Below, piece by piece: positions 1 to 8,900 of a DNA stretch of 19,353 nt. Under the pieces are notes generated by a model. It was given only the letters and a program-made list of their open reading frames with translations, was not told the origin of the DNA and did no database searches. The translations under genes and the position numbers were made by a program. The stretch's first letter is position 1; each line of letters starts with the position of its first letter. Source of the stretch: DATCJU01 sp036562635 (GTDB lineage: Bacteria; Actinomycetota; Actinomycetes; Mycobacteriales; Pseudonocardiaceae). The DNA lies in NCBI GenBank assembly GCA_036562635.1, contig DATCJU010000161.1:1-19353 (forward strand), written 5' to 3'.

Positions 1-507
1 GTCCGTGTCCCGGATCTCCCGCACCCCCGGACCACCGTCCAACGGAATCCCGTAGATCGGCCGCGACGGACGCCCGTCCTCCCCCAACGACGCCCCACCG
101 AACCGACCATGATTCGACTCCACCCGCCCGATCCCGGCCAGCACGGTCCACGTGATCCGGCACCGGGGGGACTCGTCCCGGACGGCGACCTCCGCGTAGC
201 CATACGCCTCCAACGCCGCCCTGGGCACGTCCAGCCGTTCGGTCAGCCTCCCCGCCCAGGCGGTGAGCTGGGCCTGCGGTCGCCGGTCACCCTGCAGCCC
301 TGTCCCCGGCACGGCGACGGCGGGCGGTCGGACACCGGGATCCGGGGGCGCGACCGCGGGCCGCAGGGGCTCGACGGGTTCCTCCCGCCGCTCAGGCACG
401 TCGATCACGGACACGACGAACCAGGCCAGCAGGGCGAACACCACCGCCCCCGTCCCGGAGAACAGCAGGAGCACCCACCGGCGCGGCGCGAAGGGTCCGT
501 TGATCAT
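1..507 (-). CDS. Lytic transglycosylase, LpqU-like (partial, 3' end outside window)
   Basis: This minus-strand gene starts at the ATG at 505-507 behind a strong GGGGGAGGAGG ribosome site and stays open to the left edge, so only the first 169 residues are visible. Residues 11-36 form one hydrophobic membrane segment after a basic start, followed by a Pro/Arg-rich linker (about 37-75). From about 80 on it resembles actinobacterial lytic murein transglycosylases: TWTVLAGIGRVESNHGRFGG at about 119-138 places the likely catalytic glutamate at E130, followed by the expected IYGIPLDG segment. Enzymes of this family cleave peptidoglycan glycan strands with formation of 1,6-anhydroMurNAc. No lipobox cysteine is present, so unlike mycobacterial LpqU it appears anchored by a transmembrane helix. 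Its position downstream of mazG matches the lpqU position near eno in mycobacteria. Family assignment is good; the exact subtype is uncertain because the C-terminus is missing. Confidence 0.8.
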   Translation of the reverse strand, partial: MINGPFAPRRWVLLLFSGTGAVVFALLAWFVVSVIDVPERREEPVEPLRPAVAPPDPGVRPPAVAVPGTGLQGDRRPQAQLTAWAGRLTERLDVPRAALEAYGYAEVAVRDESPRCRITWTVLAGIGRVESNHGRFGGASLGEDGRPSRPIYGIPLDGGPGVREIRDTD

Positions 508-579
508 CGGTGACGGCCACCTCCTCCCCCGCCAGTGTGCGCGCCGCCGACACGACGGCCGCCACGAACGCAACCGGGT

Positions 580-604
580 GCGCCGCCCGGCAGGAGGGCG
601 ACGC
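580..604 (-). terminator. Terminator-like hairpin after the S41 protease gene
   Basis: The arms 580-588 and 596-604 pair over nine positions with one G-T wobble around a 7-base loop, 27 bases beyond the stop of the protease gene. There is no T-tract, as is common in high-GC actinobacteria. It may separate the protease gene from the transglycosylase gene, or only attenuate read-through. Confidence 0.4.
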
Positions 605-630
605 ACCTGGCACGGTCACGGTCCGGCGGC

Positions 631-3600
631 TCAGGCCGGGAACGGCGGTGGGGACACCGCCGGCTGCTCGGCCAGGGCCTCCAGGGCGAGCTGGACCGCC
701 TTCTCCACCTGGGGGTCACGCCCGGCCGCCCAGTCCTGGGGCGCCATCACCACCTCGACGTCGGGGTCGACGCCGTGGTTCTCCACACCCCACTCGAAGC
801 CACGCATCCAGGTGGCGTACCGCGGCTGGGTGACCAGGGTGCCGTCGACCAGGCGGTACCGCATGTCGATCCCGACCACACCGCCCCAGGTGCGCACCCC
901 GACCACCGGACCGATGCCCAGGGCCTTGATCGCCGCGTTGACGATGTCGCCGTCCGAGCCGGAGAACTCGTTGGCCACCGCCACCACCGGGCCCCGCGGC
1001 GCGTGCAGGGGGTAGCTCATCGGCTGGTAGCCGCGCCCCCACTGCCAGCCCACCACCCGGCGGGCCAGCTTCTCCACCACCAGCTGGGACAGGTGACCGC
1101 CCCGGTTCTCCCGCACGTCCACCACCAGTGCCTCGCGCTGCAGCTCGACGCGCAGGTCACGGTGCAGCTGCGCCCACCCGGTGGCCACCATGTCCGGCAC
1201 GTGCAGGTAACCGACCCGACCCTCGGAGATCTCGTGCACGTACGCCCGCCGACTGGCCACCCAGTCGTGATAGCGGAGGGCTCGGTCGCTGGCCAGCGGT
1301 ACCACGACCACCCGGCGCGGCTCCTCGGCGTCCGCGGGCTGCACCGTCAGCTCGGTCGGCCTCCCGGCGGTACCGGCCAGCAGCGGCGCCGGACCGGTCA
1401 CCGGGTCGACCGGGTAGCCGTTCACCGCGAGGATCGCGTCGCCCTCCCGCACGTCCACGCCCGGGGCGGCCAGCGGGGAGTGTGCCTGCGGGTCGGAGGT
1501 CTCCGCAGGCAGCACCCGGGCCACCCGCCAGGTGCCGTCCTCGTCGCGACGCAGGTCGGCGCCCAACAGACCCTGGTGCCGGGCCGCGTCCCCGTTCTCG
1601 GCCCGGGGCGTGACGTAGGCGTGCGAGGTGGCCAGCTCGCCCTGCACCTCCCACAGCAGGTCGACGAAGTCGTCGTGGCTGCTGATGCGGTCCAGCAGCG
1701 GCTCGTACCGGCGCAGCACGCCGTCCCAGTCCACCCCGCCCATGTCGGCACGCCAGAAGTGGTCCCGCATCAGCCGGCCCGTCTCGGCGTAGGCCTGCCG
1801 CCACTCGGCCGCCGGGTCGACGACCAGCCGCACCCGGTCCAGGTCGATGTCGTGGGCCTCCTCGCTGCTGGCGTCGACCTTGCGCTCGGCCGGCTGCACC
1901 CGCAGCCGCTTCCGGTCGCGGAGCACCACCTGGGAGCCGTCCCCGCTGACCTCGACCTCGTCCACGTCCTCGACGAGCACCTCACAGCGACGCTTGGCCA
2001 GGTTGTAGAACTCCAGGGCGGGTCGCTGCGGTTCGGCGCCGGGGCTGCCCCCGCTGCCGAGCGCCCCGGTCAACGGCTCACGCAGCCACAGCACCCCGTT
2101 CTGGGTGGCACGCAGCCCCGAGTACCGTCCGGCGGCCACCGGGAACGGCACGATCCGCTGCGCCAGGCCCTGCACGTCGACCTGGATCGGCGTCCGCCCG
2201 TCCTCGTCCTTGTCCCCGTCCTTCTTCTCCGCGCCCGCCTTGGCACCAGCGGAGGCGGCCCCGTTGCCCCCCGGCGCCCGACCCTCCAGCTCGGGCTCGA
2301 ACGGCGACGGCGTGCGGGCGCCCAGCGGCACCAGGAACGGCCGGGCCCCGCTGGGGAAGGACACCTCGAACACGTGCACGTCGTAGACCGGGTCGAAGTC
2401 CCGCACCGACAGGAACGCCAGGTGCTTGCCGTCCCTGGTGAACACCGGGTCGTAGTCGATGAAGCGCAGCGGTGTCACGTCCACGACCGACAGGTCGGCG
2501 ACCCGGGCCATCCGGATGTGTCGCAGCGGCTCCGGGCCGGGATGCGACCAGGCCACCCAGGAGGAGTCCGGGGAGAAGGCCAGTCCCTGCACGTCGCCGT
2601 GCTCGCTGGTCACCACCCGACGCAGCTCACCGGTGTCCACGTCCAGCAGGAGCAGACGGCCGTCGTGGGTGGCCAGGGCCACGGTGTGCCCGTCGGGAGC
2701 CGCCACCAGCTCCAGCACCCGGCCCAGCTCCCCGCGGCCCAGTCGACGGGACTCCCCGTCGGCCGCCACCCCGGTGGCCGGGGCGACCTCCACCGCGTCC
2801 TCGCCGTCGGCGTCGGTCACCCACACCACCCGGTCCACCGCGTCGGGCTGGTCCTCGGGCGCGGGCAGTACCCGGGCCAGTCGGGCACGCACCCCGGGCT
2901 CGGCGGCCAGGGCACGCGCCGGGCCCTCGCGATGGGTCACCCAGTGCACGGTGCCGCGCACCACCACCGCGCTGGCCCGACCGGTGTGGTCCGGGGCGAA
3001 GCTCTCCAGGAACTCCCCCGGCGACACCGGGCGAGGCTGACGACCGGGGCGCGGGCCGCCCAGTCGCACGTCGAGCCGGTGCGGCTCGGAGTCCAGGTCG
3101 GGCAGCAGCCACAGCTCGCCGGCGTGGACGTACACCACGCGGTGGCCGTCGGTACTGGCGTGCCGGGCGTAGAACTCCGTGTGTGCCGTGTGTCGGCGCA
3201 GGTCGGAGCCGTCGGGCAGACAGGAGTAGAGGTTGGCCACGCCCTCGTGGTCGGAGAGGAAGGCGATCCGGCCACCCACCCACATCGGCGAAGCCAGGTT
3301 GCCGGGCAGGTCGGCCAGGATCCGCCGGAACTCGGGCGGCTCCGCCCCGTTCCCGAGGGAGCCCAGCCACAGCTTGCCGACGGTACCCCCGCGGTACCGC
3401 TTCCAGTGGGCCGGCTCCCGCATCACCACCGAGCCCAGCAGCACGGCACCGTCGGGGCCGAAGGCCACGTCGTCGACCGGTCCGAACGGCAGTCGCCGGG
3501 CGGGGCCGCCGTCCAGCGGGACGGCGTGGGCCCAGGTTCGCCGCAGACTGGCCTCACCGGTGGCGGTGACCGCCAGCACCGCCTCCGCATCCGCCCAACC

Positions 3601-3870
3601 CCGCACCCCGGTGTACTCGTCACCCCAGTGGGTGAGGCGCCGGCTCGGCCCGCCGTCCGTCGCCGCGACGTGCACCTCGGGTGCCCCGTCCCGGTGGCTC
3701 GTCCAGGCGAGGTGCCGACCGTCCGGGGAGAACCGGGGATGGGAAACCGGCACCTGGTCCGCCGAGACACGCCAGGCCCGGCCGCCGTCCAGGGGCGCCA
3801 GCCAGACGTCGTCCTCGGCGACGAAGGTCACCAGGTCGCCGTGTACGTGCGGGAAACGCAGGTAGGACAT
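631..3870 (-). CDS. Tricorn-type S41 family serine protease
   Basis: This 1079-residue protein has the tricorn protease layout: an N-terminal beta-propeller region (about 1-520, with repeats such as PRFSPDGRHLAW and GLAFSPDSSWVAW), a second propeller part and linker up to about 680, a core domain, a PDZ domain (about 765-855) and a C-terminal S41 catalytic domain. The catalytic set is visible: S749-H750 in TSHAYVT, nucleophile S972 in SGSDGD, and E1030 in GVENHGVDPD. These lie close to S745/H746/S965/E1023 of Thermoplasma tricorn. The family degrades oligopeptides downstream of the proteasome or Clp proteases in the cytosol; no signal peptide is seen. A Gly/Ala/Lys/Asp-rich low-complexity stretch at about 527-560 looks like a linker insertion. 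The start ATG has almost no ribosome site but sits 6 bases after a TAGCTT -10 motif, suggesting a leaderless mRNA. It lies 97 bases downstream of mazG and is absent from the mycobacterial version of the locus. Confidence 0.93.
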   Translation of the reverse strand: MSYLRFPHVHGDLVTFVAEDDVWLAPLDGGRAWRVSADQVPVSHPRFSPDGRHLAWTSHRDGAPEVHVAATDGGPSRRLTHWGDEYTGVRGWADAEAVLAVTATGEASLRRTWAHAVPLDGGPARRLPFGPVDDVAFGPDGAVLLGSVVMREPAHWKRYRGGTVGKLWLGSLGNGAEPPEFRRILADLPGNLASPMWVGGRIAFLSDHEGVANLYSCLPDGSDLRRHTAHTEFYARHASTDGHRVVYVHAGELWLLPDLDSEPHRLDVRLGGPRPGRQPRPVSPGEFLESFAPDHTGRASAVVVRGTVHWVTHREGPARALAAEPGVRARLARVLPAPEDQPDAVDRVVWVTDADGEDAVEVAPATGVAADGESRRLGRGELGRVLELVAAPDGHTVALATHDGRLLLLDVDTGELRRVVTSEHGDVQGLAFSPDSSWVAWSHPGPEPLRHIRMARVADLSVVDVTPLRFIDYDPVFTRDGKHLAFLSVRDFDPVYDVHVFEVSFPSGARPFLVPLGARTPSPFEPELEGRAPGGNGAASAGAKAGAEKKDGDKDEDGRTPIQVDVQGLAQRIVPFPVAAGRYSGLRATQNGVLWLREPLTGALGSGGSPGAEPQRPALEFYNLAKRRCEVLVEDVDEVEVSGDGSQVVLRDRKRLRVQPAERKVDASSEEAHDIDLDRVRLVVDPAAEWRQAYAETGRLMRDHFWRADMGGVDWDGVLRRYEPLLDRISSHDDFVDLLWEVQGELATSHAYVTPRAENGDAARHQGLLGADLRRDEDGTWRVARVLPAETSDPQAHSPLAAPGVDVREGDAILAVNGYPVDPVTGPAPLLAGTAGRPTELTVQPADAEEPRRVVVVPLASDRALRYHDWVASRRAYVHEISEGRVGYLHVPDMVATGWAQLHRDLRVELQREALVVDVRENRGGHLSQLVVEKLARRVVGWQWGRGYQPMSYPLHAPRGPVVAVANEFSGSDGDIVNAAIKALGIGPVVGVRTWGGVVGIDMRYRLVDGTLVTQPRYATWMRGFEWGVENHGVDPDVEVVMAPQDWAAGRDPQVEKAVQLALEALAEQPAVSPPPFPA

Positions 3871-3876
3871 GGAACC

Positions 3877-3882
3877 AAGCTA
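3877..3882 (-). promoter_or_regulatory. Candidate leaderless -10 element for the S41 protease
   Basis: On the minus strand TAGCTT fits the actinobacterial TANNNT -10 consensus and lies 6 bases before the ATG of the protease gene, so transcription would begin at the A of the start codon. There is no clear -35 element and no good Shine-Dalgarno, which supports but does not prove a leaderless transcript. Confidence 0.4.
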
Positions 3883-3967
3883 CCTGCAAAGATCACGTTT
3901 CCCGCGGCTTCTCGCCGACGCCGCGCCGACCGAACACGGCCCGTATTCGCTGGTGTGCGCCGGGTTC

Positions 3968-4972
3968 TCAGTCCCGGCCCGGCCAGAACTTGCGCCAGCC
4001 GTCCGCACCCATCGTCACCGGGTCCACCCCGGCCGCCCGCGCCGCCCGCTCCGCGGCCCGGACGTCCTCGGCGAACCGGCGGGCCACCGCGCGCAGCGCC
4101 TCCTCCGGGTCCTCACCGGCCAGCTTGGCCAGGGCGGCCACCGCGAACAGGATCTCGCCCGTGCCGTCGCCGTCCGGCAGCAGCTCCACCGGGAACCCAC
4201 GGCGGGACACCCGCTGGGTCAGCTTCGCCGCCAGGGCCACCGCCGGCTGCCCGGTGGCCACGCCGTCCAGCACGGACTCCCGCCCCTTCTCGGCCTGCTT
4301 GAGTTCCTCCCAGCGACGCTCCTGGGTGGCGGCGTCCCGCACCGCCGGGTCCCCCTCACCGAACACGTGCGGGTGCCGGCCGACGAGTTTGGTCACCAGC
4401 TGCCGGGCCACCACGTCCACGTCGAAGGGGTCCTGCTCGTGCTCGGCGGCCACCCTGGCGTGGAACAGCACCTGCAGCAGCACGTCCCCGAGCTCCTCGC
4501 GCAGCGCGGCCCGGTCGGCGTCCTCGATGGCCTCCAGCAGCTCGTAGGTCTCCTCGACCAGGTACTTGCGCAGCGAGTCGTGGGTCTGCTCGGCGTCCCA
4601 CGGGCACCCGCCCGGGGAGCGCAGCCGGTCCATCACCGCCACCGCGTCCAGCAGGGCCGAGCCCGCCGGCTCGGGGGTGTCCAGCACCGGGGCGCCGGCC
4701 TCCCGCAACGCCACCGCCCCCGGATCGGCGGGATCCCGGGTGACCAGCAGGACGGGCCCCGCGGCCGCCTCCGCCACCAGAGCAGCGGGCTCCGGCGCCG
4801 GGCGCGCGCCGAGCACGGCGCGCAGCTCGGCGGACAGATCCGCCCCGGCGTAGACGGCGACGGCCGCGCGGGCCAGCGGCAGCGCGGCGGCCGGCAACAC
4901 CGGCCCAAGACGTGGGCTCAACAGCACCACGGTGCTGCCGGACGCGAGCTGGTGCCGACCGCCTTCGCTCAC
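3968..4972 (-). CDS. mazG: Nucleoside triphosphate pyrophosphohydrolase MazG
   Basis: MazG hydrolyses (d)NTPs, including damaged ones, to the monophosphate and pyrophosphate. I chose the GTG at 4970-4972, giving 334 residues, because it overlaps the stop of the upstream lipoprotein gene in a GTGA tetranucleotide, while the longer open frame upstream lies over that gene and is not protein-like. The MazG signature is intact: PWDAEQTHDSLRKYLVEETYE with metal ligands E140/E141/E144, then E160 and D163 in REELGDVLLQVLFHA. The N-terminal 115 residues form the Ala/Pro-rich extra domain also found in mycobacterial MazG. The second MazG repeat (about 255-320) is degenerate: GEILFAVAALAKLAGEDPEEAL remains but its EExxE motif is missing, so one active domain is expected. 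It sits in an mfd - lipoprotein - mazG operon and is probably translationally coupled to the gene before it. Confidence 0.93.
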   Translation of the reverse strand: MSEGGRHQLASGSTVVLLSPRLGPVLPAAALPLARAAVAVYAGADLSAELRAVLGARPAPEPAALVAEAAAGPVLLVTRDPADPGAVALREAGAPVLDTPEPAGSALLDAVAVMDRLRSPGGCPWDAEQTHDSLRKYLVEETYELLEAIEDADRAALREELGDVLLQVLFHARVAAEHEQDPFDVDVVARQLVTKLVGRHPHVFGEGDPAVRDAATQERRWEELKQAEKGRESVLDGVATGQPAVALAAKLTQRVSRRGFPVELLPDGDGTGEILFAVAALAKLAGEDPEEALRAVARRFAEDVRAAERAARAAGVDPVTMGADGWRKFWPGRD

Positions 4973-5934
4973 GACTCGTTCTTCCGCGCCGACAGCTGGA
5001 TGCCGGCGACCTCGTTCTCGTCCGACACGGCGGCCATCGTGGTCATGTCCCAGACGCCGTAGCGCGGGCTGACCTCGACCCCGACCTCCTGGGCCAGCAC
5101 GGCGAGCTGACGCAGCCCGATCGCCTCCAGGATCTGCGGCTCCACGCTGTCCGGGTCGACCGCGTTCGCGGTGCTGTCCTCCTCGGACACCACCCGCTCC
5201 CGGACGTAGGCCACCAACCACTGGGTCTGCTCCCCGGACAGCGGGAAGGCCACGACGGTGCCCGCGGGCACGCCGAACAGCGGGGTGCTGGCCAGCTGGG
5301 GCGTCTGGCCCGGGGTCATCCGCCGCTCCACGTGACTGGCCCGTCCGGCCTGCTCGTCCGCGGACAGGATCTCGGCGACCCGGTCCGGCTCGGCGGCCAG
5401 CTGCTTGGCCTTCTCCTCGGCGGTCTCCCGGTCCGGGACCTGGGTGATGTCCGCGACGACGGTCAGCCGGTTGAGGTACTTCCGACCCAGCTCCACCGCC
5501 AGCAGCTGGTCCCGGACCCGCTCCCGGAAGGTGGAGGCGTCGTAGATCGTGTTCTGGGAGGCGGCCTCGGCACCGCCCATGCCCTCGATCAGCTTGCTGA
5601 CCTGGTCCTCGTCCCAGGTCAACCCCTCACGCGCGGCGGCCTGGGCGATCAGCTCGTGCCGCACCGTGACCGTCACGATCTGGCGGGAGACCTGGTCCAG
5701 CATGTGCCGCTGCTGCAGGTCCTCCTTGACCTGCGGGTCGCGGTCCAGCACGGCGTCGAGGCGGTGCTGGATGTGCGCGAGCGGAATCCGGGTGTCCCCG
5801 ACGACGGCGGCGGCACCGGCGCGGCTGGGCTTCGATCCGCCCTGGCCGGTGTCGGAACCACAACCGGCGAGCAACAGCCCGGTGGCGGCGACCAGTGCGG
5901 CGACCAGGCGAGTGGAACGGCGAGTGGCGATCAT
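4969..5934 (-). CDS. SurA N-terminal domain lipoprotein (parvulin-like chaperone)
   Basis: This 321-residue predicted lipoprotein starts at ATG 5932-5934; a GTG directly before it is also possible and fits the GAGAGG ribosome site slightly better. A basic N-terminus and hydrophobic stretch lead to the lipobox L22-A23-G24-C25, so it should be anchored outside the membrane. Residues about 40-170 match the SurA-type N-terminal chaperone domain (AAAVVGDTRIPLAHIQHRLD and helical segments after it). Residues about 200-300 resemble a degenerate PPIC/parvulin rotamase (RETAEEKAKQLAAEPDRVAE, later ASTPLFGVPAGTVVAFPLSG) with no confident catalytic set. The likely role is binding or folding of secreted proteins. 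The gene lies 28 bases after mfd and overlaps mazG by 4 bases, so the three genes look co-transcribed. Family confidence is good; isomerase activity is doubtful. Confidence 0.85.
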   Translation of the reverse strand: MIATRRSTRLVAALVAATGLLLAGCGSDTGQGGSKPSRAGAAAVVGDTRIPLAHIQHRLDAVLDRDPQVKEDLQQRHMLDQVSRQIVTVTVRHELIAQAAAREGLTWDEDQVSKLIEGMGGAEAASQNTIYDASTFRERVRDQLLAVELGRKYLNRLTVVADITQVPDRETAEEKAKQLAAEPDRVAEILSADEQAGRASHVERRMTPGQTPQLASTPLFGVPAGTVVAFPLSGEQTQWLVAYVRERVVSEEDSTANAVDPDSVEPQILEAIGLRQLAVLAQEVGVEVSPRYGVWDMTTMAAVSDENEVAGIQLSARKNES

Positions 5935-5962
5935 CACGGCTGCGTACCCTCTCACGGACCGA

Positions 5963-8900
5963 TCAGCGGCTCCCGGCGGGGCCGGCACCGACCGCAACGT
6001 TAGCCGAAGCAGGCCGCACGTCCAGAGACTCGAGGAACTTCCGACACCAGTCCAGCAGTGCCACGTCCCGCAACGGCGGTGCACCGATCCGTCCACCGGC
6101 CGCCCCCTCCGTCGGGCGCGGCACGGACACCACCCTGGTCGCGGGCTTGTACACAGCCCTGGGGTACAGGCGACGCAGCCGCACCGTCTGCGAGTCGCGC
6201 AGCTCCATCGGGGCGAACCGGATGGTGTTGCCCTGCAACGTCACCTCGGTGACCCCGTGCTCCCGGCACAGCTGGCGGAACGCGGCCACGGCCAGCAGGT
6301 TCTCCACCGGGGTGGGCAGCGGCCCGTACCGGTCGAGCAGCTCCTCGCGCACCGCGTCCAGCGCCGCACCGTCGGCGGCGGAGGCGATCTTGCGGTACGC
6401 CTCCAGCCGCAGCCGCTCGCCGGGCACGTAGTCGTGCGGCACGTGCGCGTCGACCGGCAGCTCCACCCGCACCTCGGCGAGCGTGGTCTCCTGCTCCTCG
6501 TCGGCCCTGGCCCCGGACTTGGTGAACGCGGCACGGTAGGCCTCCACGGCCTCGCCGACCAGGCGCACGTACAGGTCGAACCCCACGCCCGCGATGTGCC
6601 CGGACTGCTCGGCACCCAGGATGTTGCCGGCGCCGCGGATCTCCAGGTCCTTCATGGCCACCGCCATGCCCGCGCCGAGCTCGGAGTTCTGCGCGATGGT
6701 CGCCAGCCGGTCGTGCGCGGTCTCGGTGAGCGGCTTGTCCGCCGGGTAGAGGAAGTAGGCGTAGCCACGTTCCCGACCCCGGCCGACCCGGCCGCGCAGC
6801 TGGTGGAGCTGGGACAGGCCGAGCAGGTCCGCACGCTCCACGATCAGGGTGTTCGCGTTGGAGATGTCCAGGCCGGTCTCCACGATCGTGGTGCACACCA
6901 GGACGTCGTACTCGCGTTCCCAGAAACCCTGGATGATCTTCTCCAGCCGGTCCTCGTTCATCTGGCCGTGCGCGACCACCACCCGTGCCTCGGGCACCAG
7001 CTCCCGCACCTTGCGCGCGGCCTTCTCGATAGTGCTCACCCGGTTGTGCACGTAGAAGACCTGGCCGTCCCGCAGCAGCTCCCGGCGGATGGCCGCGGCG
7101 ACCTGCTTGTCGTCGTAGGCCCCCACGTAGGTCAACACCGGGTGCCGCTCCTCGGGCGGCGTGAGGATGGTGGACATCTCCCGGATGCCGGCCAGGCTCA
7201 TCTCCAGCGTCCGCGGGATCGGGGTGGCCGACATGGTGAGCACGTCCACGTGGGTGCGGAGCGCCTTGATGTGCTCCTTGTGCTCGACACCGAACCGCTG
7301 CTCCTCGTCGATGATCACCAGACCGAGGTCGCGGTAGCGCACCCCGGTCTGCAGCAGCCGGTGCGTGCCGATCACGATGTCGACCTTCCCACTGGCCAGC
7401 CCTTCCAGGACCTGCTCGGCCTCGAGGGGGTCGGTGAAGCGGGACAGGCCCTTGATCGTCACCGGGAAGGACCGCATCCGCTCGGTGAACGTGTTGAGGT
7501 GCTGCTGGGCCAGCAGCGTGGTCGGCACCAGCACCGCGACCTGCTTGCCGTCCTGCACCGCCTTGAAGGCCGCGCGCACCGCGATCTCGGTCTTGCCGTA
7601 GCCGACGTCACCGCAGATCACCCGGTCCATGGGGACCGGTTTCTCCATGTCGGCCTTGACCTCCTCGATGGCGGCCAGCTGGTCCGGGGTCTCGGTGTAG
7701 GGGAAGGCGTCCTCCAGTTCCCGCTGCCAGGGGGTGTCCGGGCTGAAGGCGTGCCCGGGGGCGGCCTGACGGGCCGCGTAGAGCTGCACCAGTTCGGCGG
7801 CGATCTGCTTGACGGCCTTGCGGGCCTTGGCCTTGGTGTTCTTCCAGTCGGCCCCGCCCAGCTTGTTCAGCGTGGGGATCTCACCGCCGACGTAGCGGCT
7901 GACCTCGTCGAGCTGGTCGGTGGGCACGAACAGCCGGTCGCCGGGCTGGCCGCGTTTGCTGGGCGCGTACTCCAGCACCAGGTACTCCCGGGTCGCCCCG
8001 CCCACGGTGCGCTGCGTCATCTCCACGAAGCGACCGATGCCGTGCTGCTCGTGCACCACGTAGTCGCCCGGCTTGAGCACCAGCGGGTCGACGGCGTTGC
8101 GCCGGCGGGACGGCATCCGCCGCATGTCCCGGGTCGAGGTGCCGCCACGCCCACCGGTCAGGTCGGTCTCGGTGAGCACGACCAGCCCGATGTCCGGGGC
8201 CGTGAAACCGTCCTCCAACGCACCGCGCACCACGGTGACCAGGTGCCTGGCCGGCTCCGACCCGAGCGGTCCCTCCAGCAGGCGGGTGGGGACGTCGAGC
8301 TCACGCAGCTGCTCCGCGGCACGCTGCGCGGTGCCGGCTCCGGGCACCACCAGCACCGCCGCGCCCCCGGCCGCGACGTGCGCCCGCAGGTCGACGAAGG
8401 CCCGCTCGACCTCGCCGCGGTAGGCCTCGACCGGACGCAGGTCCAGCCGGAGCACGTCGTGGTCGGAGTCGGTCGCGGAGCTGTCGGTGGTGAGCTGGCT
8501 GAGGGTCCACCACGGCAGTCCGGCCTCCCGGGCGTGTGCCACGACCTCGGCCAGCTCCCGGTAGGCGGCGGCGCCGAGGTCGATCGGGGCCCGGCCGCCA
8601 CCCGCGGCCACCTGCCAGGACGCCTCCAGGAACTCCTGACCGGTGCGCACCAGGTCGTGGGCGCGGGTGCGGATCTTCTCCGGATCGGCCAGCAAGACGT
8701 GCGTCCCCGGGGGCATGACGTCGGTCAGCAGCTGGAGCTCGCCACCGCACAGGGCGGGGATGAGTGCCTCCATGCCCTCACACGGCACGCCGGTGGCCAG
8801 CTTGTCGAGCATCTCGGCCAGATGGGGGTCGCCGGCGTGCTCGTGGGCCAGTTCCGCGGCCCGGGCCCGGACGGCGTCGGTGAGCAGCAGCTCCCGGCAC

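Noticed and set aside
535..4302. A plus-strand open frame of more than 1200 codons opposite the protease and mazG genes
   Set aside because: It is His/Pro/Gly/Arg-rich without domains and is the antisense shadow of two well-recognised genes in very GC-rich DNA.
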